This document shows positions 11,536-20,359 of a stretch of DNA of 64,000 bases, one piece after another. Position numbers and translations under genes: made by a program. The notes beneath the pieces were generated by a model, which worked only from the letters and a program-made list of their open reading frames with translations, made no database searches and was not told the origin of the DNA. How positions within the stretch are numbered: position 1 is the stretch's first letter; every line of letters starts with the position of its first letter. The stretch comes from Drosophila pseudoobscura. Lineage: Eukaryota > Arthropoda > Insecta > Diptera > Drosophilidae. The stretch covers positions 20,903,001-20,967,000 of the forward strand of contig NC_046683.1 of the NCBI RefSeq assembly GCF_009870125.1, in the 5' to 3' direction.

Positions 11536-12945
11536 AATGTAAGATCTCAACCAGATCGTATAATTATTATAGCCAGAATCAAGAAAACAATTTCATTCTT
11601 TCTCGCTCTGTCTCTCTCTAACACACAGGTTTCATGGTCGGTTTTGCCAATTGCAAAATATGAGTTCAAGGATCTCAGAACCTATAAGAGCCAGAGCAAC
11701 CAAATTTGGTATCCACACTCCTGTGATATCGGACCTTGACCGTTTCGTGTCCAAATTTCGCCATACCCCCTTCCGCCCCCGCAAAGGACGAAAATCTGGG
11801 GCATCCACAAATCTCAGAGACTATTAAGGCTAGAGTACCCAAATTTAGTATCCGCACTTCTGTTAGATCTCACTATAAAAGGTATATCTCAGAATTTCGC
11901 CCCACCCGCTTCCGCCCCCACAAAGGACGAAAATCTGTTGCATCCACAATATTGCACATTCGAGAAAACTAAAAACGCAGAATCATAGATAACCACCATA
12001 TCTATCAGATAGCTGTATCTGGATCAGATCAGATCATTTTTATAGCCAAAGGGAACAAATCAATTTGCACTGGCTACGCAGCGCCCGACGTCACGCTCAG
12101 ACTGATTTTCTGTCTCTCTCGCACGCACTCTTTGTCGTGTCGTTTAATATAAGCGGCGTCTGCCGGAGGAGAGCCATACTGACTATGTATCGGGTATAAA
12201 TGTAGAGCTGCGGTCTCCGCAGCAACTCACAACGTTCCCCCTCGTTTTTGTTTGATGTGAGGGAATAGCAATTGGGTTCCAAGTCAGGACTGAAGGGCTA
12301 ATGAGTTTGTAGAGATGTGTGAGAGCTCGTATTGTCTTGATGGAGAATGATTCCTGTTCGGCACTTGGCTTTGCGAATTTCTCCGAAGACCTCCGGCAAA
12401 AAAATGGTCGTGTACCACTCAGAATTGACAGTCCTACGTTCCTCTAGCGAAACAACGGCCACATGACCCATTCTTCCCAAAAACAGGCGAGCAGGCCTTT
12501 TTTAGCGATTGATAAGTTATGGGGTATCCAACGAGAACAAACCTTTTTTAAACTAGGTGTTCATGGAAGATGGAATATATTAAAGTGGAACTAATGTGCA
12601 GGAATGCCTCTATCTTACGATATGTCACATGTCGATCTTGTACTATCAGTTCACGCACACCATCGGTGTTTCGTGGCACAACAACTGATTTTGGAAGACC
12701 TTCACGGTACTCGGCATCGACTAAACTACGACCACGATTAAACTCTGCAAACCAGCGAAAAACTGTCCTTTTTGATGGTGCTTTCTCGACATACCAAGAA
12801 CTAAGTTCATCGACACATTCTTGTAATCCACGTCGAAAGTTGTGAAAAATAATCCAACGAAAACCCTTTCAAGAAATTTCCATTGTTTTGCCAAATTCAT
12901 TTTTTTAACTTATTGTAAACAAAACAAAAACCAATTGTACAAAAA
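10903..12945 (-). mobile_element. Mariner (D34D) transposon, minus strand, interrupted and dead
   Basis: A mariner element in minus orientation. Its N-terminal transposase part lies at about 12560-12890 (LQECVDELSSWYVEKAPSKR, RWFAEFNRGR, VRELIVQDRHVTYREIEA) and its central part at 12298-12480 (MGRMGHVAVVSLEERRTVNS, EWYTTIFLPEVF, ILHQDNTSSHTS, where the second catalytic Asp is in HQDN). The C-terminal part is at 10980-11130. Stops and frameshifts break the frame. The mini-me-like repeat at 11140-12198 is inserted into it. The terminal motif TACGAGGGCTGC at 10903 marks its 3' end. Confidence 0.75.
11140..12198. mobile_element. Mini-me-like dispersed repeat inserted in mariner
   Basis: The segment is bounded by a perfect 12-base inverted repeat, TATACCCGATAC at 11140-11151 and GTATCGGGTATA at 12187-12198. 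It contains a TA-rich tract, a conserved CTTGATCAGCATCAATAGCC core and a (GTCY)n run at 11278-11322, the arrangement described for mini-me elements of flies. Internally it repeats a block of about 150 bases (CCGCCC then CAAAGGACGAAAATCTG then GCATCCAC) at least three times, at 11430, 11760 and 11910. It carries no open frame of note. Confidence 0.6.
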
Positions 12946-13808
12946 AATGTATGTATGTATTATTTATTTATTAAATTAACAAATTATCTGTTAATAATGG
13001 TACTTAGTTACTAAAGGCGGAAAAAGATAAGTTAAAAGTTAGCTAAATTTAAGTGATTATAAATATTGCATGCAATTAGTTTAAGAGACAGTTCAGGGGA
13101 TAGGGTTTGGCAGAGGGAGTTATAATTATGGCATAAAACCCTAAAAGGTTCATGATCAGCATAATTAGACCTGCGATGGTGCAACGACGGCAGGTCAATA
13201 AGATTTAGCCTAGACCGGTAGGGTGGCAAGATTCTACCCGAGTCCCTGTTAAAGTTACGAAGGGCACAAATTAAAAATTGCTTTTGCACGGATTCAATAA
13301 CAACCTGCTGCTCTTTACACTGAGGGCTCCACACACAAGAACAATACTCCAATATAGCACGTACTAACGAGATGTACAGTTGTTTCGTAACGTACGGGTC
13401 GTCAAACTCCTTGGACCAACGCTTGATGAACGCTAAAACACCCTTAGCTTTATTTACAGTTGCAGCTATATGGGTGTTAAAACACATCTTATGATCAAAA
13501 AGGACTCCGAGGTCATTTGAACTCGAAATTCGCTCAAGGACATGATTTCCTAGAACATATAGGACAAAATGAGGAGCACGACGGTGATATGTCATAAGTT
13601 TGCTTTTGGATAGGTTCAGAAAAAGAAGATTAGTTGAACACCACAATAGTAGTTCACTTAGATCAAGTTGAAGGCGTGTGTGCAAATACCAATCAGAGTA
13701 AGAAAGACAGATTTCAACATCATCAGCATACATTAGTGTAGTAGAGTATGTTATAACTTGAGAAAGGTCATTCACTTCACTTCCCTGTGGCACACCTGAA
13801 GTAACAGT
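12945..13808 (-). mobile_element. 5'-truncated non-LTR retrotransposon with reverse transcriptase fragment
   Basis: A minus-strand frame of 253 codons (13032-13793) encodes the C-terminal part of a non-LTR reverse transcriptase: the GVPQGS motif at the start, the catalytic YADDV box, and the downstream NLSKSK, LVRAILEYCSCVWSP and ESVQKQFLICALRNF segments typical of Jockey/CR1-related elements. The bases expected between PQGS and NDLS (usually the LGPLLF segment) are missing, so the enzyme is defective. The 5' end is cut at about 13808, normal for target-primed insertions. The 3' end runs into A/T-rich tandem TTTA and CATA units at 12940-12975. Clade is uncertain. Confidence 0.75.
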
Positions 13809-14017
13809 AAGTATATGCTAAAAAAATGACAAAGTTTATTATGGTGTTGTCAGATTTTATGTATTGACATTAGTATTGCCGATAGCAATAGCAATTGCCA
13901 ATATAAATAGCAGCCCGCGTAGCTAGGCCAGAAACTTAAATAGCAGCCTACGTAATATAGGCTGAAATAACAATAGTTTGTGTTAATTTACTGAAACAGT
14001 CGAGACCCACTTTTCAT
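13809..14017. other. Short spacer and 3' flank of the DDX10 gene
   Basis: AT-rich sequence between the retrotransposon fragment and the helicase stop codon. It contains a loosely repeated motif (CAGCCCGCGTAGCTAGGCCAG and CAGCCTACGTAATATAGGC, about 13910 and 13945). It probably includes the short 3' UTR of the helicase gene. Confidence 0.4.
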
Positions 14018-16598
14018 TTAACTACCCAAAAGATTGGCTACAATGGCCTCCGTGTCCATCAGCGTCATCTTATTCGTTAACTTGGACTTTTTGAAGGCGG
14101 GCTCGTCATCCGAGTCTTCACCATCATCTTCATTATCATCGCAGCTGGAACTGGGCTCTGGCTTAGGCTGCGATTGAGGATCTCCATTTTGGTTGTACTG
14201 ATTGGACTCCTTTTTGTAGACTTTGTCGGGATCGGGAAGCCAGGAAAGGTCCACAGAATTGTCACTGTCACTATTGGCGTCGGCATCCTCCTGATCGTTG
14301 ACGCCCTCTTCGTCTTCGTCATCGCTCGTTTCTTGGGCAGCCTCCGCCTTCTTGCGCAACTTCTCGCGCTGTAGCTTGTGACGCTTCTTGACCAGCTCAC
14401 GGAAGCGAAGTTTATCGTACTGATCCTCCTCTGAGAGCAGGGTTTTGGATAGCACCAAGTTTATTCCACCATCGTCGTCCTTGTTCTTATCCTTCTGCTG
14501 GCGTTGCTGTCTGGAACTGAGCGCCTTCATCTGACTGCGATCATCGGCCACAGTTTCGCCCTCTTCGTCAAACTTGAGCTTGGAGTTAACCTGCAAATTC
14601 TTCTTGAGCGCCTTTTTAGCCAGCGACGCCTTAGTAACGAGCTTTTCGCGCTTGGGCACCACCAGCGGCTCCTCCGGCTCGCCCTCGTCTTTGGTGTGGT
14701 CCAACTGTAACTCCAAGGGTCCTCCCTCGACATCGTGATCCCTTCGCTTGACCTTGATAAGGTCATCATCGTCGGTGTCATCATCATCTTCATTACTGCT
14801 ATCTTCCCCACCAAAGGTTTGCTGTCTGGTTATCTTAGGCAATGCGGTACTGGGGCTCTGACTGGCGCCCGCAGGTCCCTCTGCAGAACTCTGCTGCTGC
14901 TGGAGCTGTTTCTGTCGCCAAAGGAACTTCTCCAGGAAGGGGACACGCGGCGTGACCGCCAGGCCCAGCGACTGTGCGTAGGCGTCCAGGTCCAGACTGA
15001 ACACATTGAACAGACGCTTGTTACGCATGAGGAAGACGGACTTAAGGTATGAGAGGAAGGCACGCTGAGCGGTGGCCCGCAGTTCGGGAAACTGGGCCAA
15101 GAATGCCTCGATCTTGACGCGCGGCGAAAAAAGCTTTTTTGGATCGATCTGGACGCAGTGAATGTTGAGGTTGAGCTGCTCCTTCAGCGCTCTGATCATG
15201 TAATCTTCTTCGCTGGGAGTCAGGACCAGAAGGCACTCGCCACGGGTTTTGTTGCGGGCGGAGCGACCCGCTCGATGGATGTACTGGGAGACATCTTCGG
15301 GACAGTCCAGCTGGACAACCCAGTTGACGGCGGGGAAGTCGAGGCCGCGCGAGGCCACGTCTGTGGAGAACATGACCACGTGGCTCTTGCGCAAGAAGTC
15401 TTCGTAGATGGCGATGCGGCGATCCTGGTGCAGGGTGCCATAGAGGGCGAGCAGCGGGCAGCCCGGCCTCAGTTTGCAGAAGATCTCATAGAGATACTTG
15501 GCCTGCTTGCAGCTGGACACGAACACGATTATCTTCTGCTTCAAGTGGTTTTTGATGAACGACCAAAGCATGGTGATTTTGTCCTCCAGATTGAGCACCA
15601 CATAGCTCTGCTGCAGCAGCTCCGGAACTGCCAGAACGGCAGTCGTCTGACTACCCTCCTTTATGGATGTGGATGCCGATGCGGACGAAGAGGTGGAAGC
15701 TGCTGACTGGCTACCATATCCCACATAGACGGGATCTTTTAGATTGAGTCTCGCCAAATCCTGAACTGTATTTGTCTGCGTTGCCGAGAAGAGCAGCGTC
15801 TGCCGTTCTGGAGGAAAGTTCTCGATTATGGAATTAAGGGTCTTTTGGAAGCCCATGTCCAAGCAGCGATCCGCCTCGTCAAGGACCAGAACCTCCATGG
15901 AGCTGGTGTTGAACAACGGATTCTCGTCCATGTGCTGAAGCAGACGGCCGGGCGTGCAGATCAGTATGTTGCACTGGTCCATTCGTGTTCTCTCAAACTT
16001 CAGATTCTTGCCCCCTATTATCAGACCGGCAGAAAAGTCGTGATGCTTGCCCACCTTTTTAAGGGTCTCGAAGATCTGGTAGGCCAACTCGCGTGTGGGC
16101 GAGATGATTATAGCGCCCACTCCATCCGTACGTGACCATTTGTGGATAAACAGGTGCTCCAAGACCTAAATAGAGGTAATGATATAGAAAAACTAAGTCA
16201 AATTTCCCGTATGTCTGAGATCTCCAGCCACTTACGGGTATGAGGAATGCCAAGGTCTTTCCACTGCCGGTGACAGCGGCGCCTAGCACATCCTTACCCA
16301 GCAATGCTGGTCCGAGGCTTTCTAGTTGCACTTGCGTTGGATTTACGAATTTGGCCTCGGCCAAGGCCTTTTGAGTCTTTTTGGAGAGTGGAAACTGCGC
16401 GAACTTCTTGATGGCCTGTGCATCGATCTCTTTGTATCTCTCCTGGAGCTCACGGATTTCTAAATCGTTGGCCGCCAGTTTTGACTTGTTGTACTCTGGC
16501 CTGGGACGCTTCTGCTTGTTACTGGGGCTTGGTTGCCCATTGTTCGGCTTGGGGTGCGGCCTTGGTTTTCCAGACCTCTTGGGTTTGTGTCGTTGCAT
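14018..16598 (-). CDS. CG5800: DEAD-box helicase DDX10/Dbp4 (CG5800 ortholog)
   Basis: ATP-dependent RNA helicase of the DDX10/Dbp4 family, which acts in the nucleolus in early small-subunit rRNA processing. Two exons, 16236-16598 and 14018-16165, are joined by a 70-base intron and give 836 residues. The Q-motif region (FPLSKKTQKAL) and Walker A AVTGSGKT are in exon 1. Exon 2 has PTRELAYQ, LDEADRCLDMGF, FSATQT, the helicase C core (TDVASRGLDFPAV) and HRAGRSAR. The family-specific block after the core (FPELRATAQRAFLSYLKSVF) follows. The C-terminal 300 residues are acidic and Lys-rich, as in yeast Dbp4 and human DDX10. The start at 16598 opens a basic N-terminus (MQRHKPKRSGKPRP); an in-frame ATG 25 codons upstream is less likely. 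The gene is intact although transposons surround it on both sides. Confidence 0.92.
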
Positions 16599-16713
16599 TC
16601 CTTGGAAATTATATATTCTCTTTAATGTTCGCCTATAATCAAAACACACGTTCTGGTTGCACGCGGGAATCAAGTTGCGATGAATTTGTATATATATTAG
16701 TGTGAGTGCGGAC

Positions 16714-16721
16714 TATCGATA
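16714..16721. promoter_or_regulatory. DRE (TATCGATA) in promoter of the DDX10 gene
   Basis: A perfect palindromic DNA-replication-related element lies about 115 bases upstream of the helicase start codon. DREs bind DREF and mark many housekeeping promoters of Drosophila. A near-palindrome GGTATATTCCGAAAATATACC follows at 16733-16753 and may be a second promoter element. The transcript start is expected between 16598 and 16710. Confidence 0.6.
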
Positions 16722-16759
16722 ATAAATACTCAGGTATATTCCGAAAATATACCATTTCA

Positions 16760-16984
16760 ATCTCCAAATATATAATACCATTAAATCTAATCTCACTCAA
16801 AAAAATATATATTTTTAATACAAAAGTAGCAAAACAGTTTCTAATACTTTTCACAACTCAGTCTACATGTTATAAAATAAATCAGAAAACTTTATTTTCT
16901 TCTGAGTTATATTGGAAAATCACATTTCTATTGTTAGTTTAGACTAAATTTTGCATCGAAAAAAATCTTTCAAATGGCTCATAT
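16760..16984. other. AT-rich upstream flank of the DDX10 gene
   Basis: AT-rich sequence without an open frame of interest. It ends where homology to the left arm of the inverted duplication begins at about 16985. Confidence 0.4.
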
Positions 16985-17691
16985 AGAACAGAACATATAG
17001 TCATCCTCTACGATTCTGCGTTTTTACTTTTATCATATCTTTAAAAATGTGGATGCCACAGATTTTCGTCAGCAGTGACATATCACAGAAGTCTGGATCC
17101 AAAACATCGTTGCTCTAGCTTTTATAGTCTTTGAGCACTAGGCGCTGAGGGGGACGGACAGACGGACGGACGGACAGACGGACAGACAGACAGACAGACA
17201 GGGCTCAATCGACTCGGCTATTGATGCTGATCAAGAATATATATACTTTATGGGGTCGGAAACGATTCCTTCTGGACGTTACACACATTCACTTTCACCA
17301 CAAATCTAATATACCCCAATACTCATTTTGAGTATCGGGTTTAAAAAATCTGCGTGCTCAACGATTTACGAGCGCCGAAGAAGCAGTAGAAGCAAGAGTT
17401 CAAAAACCATGTTTTGGAGGTGTCTCACAAGGAATTGAAAAACTGCTATGAGCAGTGCTTCTAAAGAATGCAAAAGTGTATTGATCATCAGGGGGAATAT
17501 TTTGAAAAACAATAAAGCCAAAACAGAACAATGGTGATTGAGAATGATTTTAATGGTTTTATAAATATTGATGGGTATAAAGATGAATACCCATTTTGAA
17601 ACGTTTTAAGCTATTTTCGCAACACTATTGGTACTCAGAAGGAAGTACATATCTCCAAAACGAGACTTCATCAGCCTCTTTCGCAGTCTAA
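16985..17691. repeat. Inner flank of right Harbinger copy (inverted duplicate of 10747-11535)
   Basis: This is the mirror image of the left inner flank. A partial mini-me-like repeat spans about 16985-17342, including the (GTCY)n run at 17156-17200, and a 170-base mariner C-terminal fragment spans about 17349-17515. The mariner terminus present at 10903 is missing here. A stretch of about 20 bases near 17640-17665 has no counterpart on the left. Confidence 0.78.
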
Positions 17692-17703
17692 TAGGCTATT
17701 CAC

Positions 17704-17966
17704 ACTGACGACCATCTGACGTATATTATTGAGATGGACCTGGACGGATCTTGTAGCTCCAGCACCTTGTCTGGGCGTCCGCCAAAGAAAAAGAAAAAGA
17801 CCGACATTTCGTGGCTGGCCAGGAGCGTCTCGAGCAACAAAAGGGCCACCACAGAAAGAAGGAGGAGCACGACGTTAGGCAGGAGAAGATGGTGCAGGAC
17901 TTGATCAGCACCCAAACAAAATTCCAGAACGACTTATTAGAAGTTTTAAAAAATAAAAATAAATAA
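17704..17966 (-). pseudogene. Truncated second Harbinger ORF, right copy (coding on plus strand)
   Basis: The same residual accessory gene as at 10472-10737, here with its coding sense on the plus strand of the window while the element as a whole is in minus orientation. It ends at a TAA just before the transposase stop (about 17964-17966). The Lys-rich and Gln-rich C-terminal tail and the frameshift are both present, so the decay predates the duplication. The annotated strand follows the element. Confidence 0.4.
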
Positions 17967-17970
17967 GTTT

Positions 17971-19424
17971 TTAATTTTCATTACGGTCTACACAATATTT
18001 TGCGATTGCAGATCGTATCTGTTCTGCTGACTGATTAAAGTCAGCAGAACTGTTGCTGGTATCGGGCTGTTCGCGCTGCTCATTTGTTGCAAGCTCCCAA
18101 TTTTCATTAATCGCGCTGTTGTGCATATTTAATATATTGTGTAAAATACAACAGCTCATTATTATGGCGCTATTATTTTTGTGGTGGCTACCAAGACCTT
18201 TTCCGATTATTCGGAATCTGGCTTTTAAATGCCCAAATGCATTTTCCACCACTCGCCTAGCTTTGGAAAGGTTGTAGTTAAACGTGCGCTGTTCCAAAGA
18301 GGCGACTGTGGAAAACGGGTAAGGTTTCATCAGCTTTTTAGAAAACCTAAATGCCGAGTCCCCGATAAGCATTACAGGGACGTTTACTCCGCTTATTTCC
18401 TTGGCTTTCTCTTGGAGTAATGCCGATGCTTCGATATGTTTTGCAAGGCTTGACTTCTGGTATATCATCGAGTCATTGCACCTTCCTGCAGAGCCGATAT
18501 TTACATATGTAAATCTGTATCTAAAAAGAATCGGATTTAAATAATTTAGGACATTAAACCAACTTGCTAACTACATATTTTTGTGCAAGATATTTGCATT
18601 TGCATACCTATAATCCACTAGGGCAAACAAGACTGTGGAATACCAGCCCTTAGAGTTATGGTGGTCTACTGCCTCAGCTGCTGGTGGTTTTATTTCGATG
18701 TGGCATCCATCTAGAATAAAAAGGAAGTTTAAAAACCAATTTATATGTAAACATATTGCTGAAGTTCTTATTGATTTCCTACCAATTGCACCTAGGCACT
18801 GAGGAAACCCAATTGCTTCGAATCCCTTTACGCACTCATCAATTTTGTCGGAAGTTAGGTAATTGGGCGACATGTACTCCTTCGAAAACTCGTGGATAAG
18901 TGCTCTGCAAAACTCGTGCAGGATATTACACACACTGTTTGGAGCTACACCGAAAAGCCTGCCAACTGTTCGGTACTCAGAGGACGAGCCCAAAGTGTAT
19001 AGCGCAATGGCGATGCGCTTTTCCAAAGGAATTGCAGCTCGGCAGTTGGTGTCCTTCTTTCGCAGCACTTCAAGCCGATTCACTAAAATATCAAAGCAGG
19101 GCCTCTCCATTCGGAAACTCTCTTTGAAAAACGTCTCGTTGTTTTCTGGTACCTCTTTCTCCCAAAATGTCCCGAACCGCTTCTAAAACCATAAAATATG
19201 TCCTTGTACGTTAAACTATGGTTGAAGTTAGTAGAAGTACTCACAAACGACCATAATCTTCCTGGCTTTTGTATTTTTATGGCAGTTACCCAGTCAAGCA
19301 TCTCATCTTCGTCAAAGTTAAAGTCATCATCGTCATCATCATTAATCAACATTATTAGTTGGTGCAAGAAAATATTTTGCTGTGCAACCACAGCCGAAAT
19401 AATTGCTATATTTTCATCATCCAT
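17971..19424 (-). CDS. Harbinger transposase (HARBI1-like DDE nuclease), right copy
   Basis: Four exons mirror the left copy: 19245-19424, 18783-19182, 18608-18710 and 17971-18520, with identical exon lengths (180, 400, 103 and 550 bases). The predicted protein has about 410 residues and differs from the left copy at only a handful of positions, for example Ser-Thr for Ser-Pro in the KPYPFS segment and Glu for Asp before QREQPD. The catalytic segments IDGCHIEI, GSAGRCNDS and VVENAFGHLK are intact. No stop or frameshift is visible. Confidence 0.85.
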
Positions 19425-19684
19425 TATAATAACCAAGAATTAATAAATCTTCCGCGCAAATTTAATGAACTTGTTATTGGCATCAGCTGTTTTTGACGGA
19501 TGGTGGATGGTGGATGGTGGATGGTGGCAGTGTGAATCGGAGTTTCACATCTGTCAAAAATTCCAACCATTCCCCCGGGATGGGCTCAGTGTGCAGAGCC
19601 TATAATCTCATTTTCGGGTTTTAAAATATACCAAATATATATACAACCACCAGAAATGGTCACCTTGATTTATATTGTACTTAG

Positions 19685-19984
19685 TATCGATAACCTGACG
19701 TAGTAGTGCTCGAAAATGCATAAAGTCTCAGCATCAGCTGTTGCATTAGGGTTGCGTTATTGCGTTTTGGCGAAAGTCCAGTTTTTGTACATAGGATAAT
19801 TTTGATATAAATAGCAAACTCCTGGCTATAAAAGTTTGCCTATCACAGAGATTTAATTAAGAGGAAAAATTTAATTGATTCATATCATTTAGTACACATA
19901 CAAATTAAGTAGATTTGACAGCCCTAATTCAATTGATGCAATGGCGTGGCCACCCTGTACAAATTGTTCTCAGTGTTATCGATA
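19685..19984. promoter_or_regulatory. Promoter region of sol: two DREs and a Motif 1-like site
   Basis: TATCGATA occurs at 19685-19692 and again at 19977-19984. Between them TGGCCACCCTG (19947-19957) is a near match to Ohler Motif 1 (YGGTCACACTR). The arrangement suggests a TATA-less core promoter, with transcription of sol starting at about 19960-20050. Confidence 0.5.
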
Positions 19985-20359
19985 AGTTAATCAGGTGGGC
20001 CGTTCTTATTGTTGCTGTCCGAAGTTTGTATCTACAACAAGGTCCCGTTGCCCACACAATCTGCTAAATATGTGTTGTGCTGCAACAGTTAAAAGTGTGA
20101 AAGGAGCGCGCGGCGTGAAACTGTTGAAAGCAATTGCCATTGCCTGGTTATACTGGTGCTCGCTGTGAAGCTCTGCCTGCCACCACCCTGCACAACAGCA
20201 ACACAAACAACAACGGCGCTGATAGCTGCAGCTTCAGACACAGCAGCCATAGGCAGAGCGAAAGCTCCAGTTTAAGCTAGTGGCAGCCCCAACTCTAATC
20301 AGTTCGACAGCAGCTAGGCCCCCCTGCTCCTGCCTGTCCCAGTACTCAGCCATTCAGCA

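Larger units (their letters stand above)
17692..19602 (-). mobile_element. PIF/Harbinger transposon, right copy (inverted)
   Basis: Near-identical reverse-complement copy of the element at 8850-10746, with the same terminal inverted repeats and flanked by TAA on both sides (17689-17691 and 19603-19605). It is 1911 bases long; the extra 14 bases are two additional GGATGGT-type units near 19500-19525. Outside 19605 the flank bears no resemblance to the flank left of 8847, whereas the flank on the other side is shared. Confidence 0.88.

Noticed and set aside
15158-15706. 182-codon frame antisense to the helicase gene
   Set aside because: It mirrors conserved DEAD-box coding on the other strand and has no independent signals.
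8850-19602. Composite transposon carrying the DDX10 gene, mobilised by the two outer Harbinger ends
   Set aside because: A composite insertion should have matching direct target duplications outside. The outer triplets are TTA on the left and TAA on the right, and each element has its own proper duplication.
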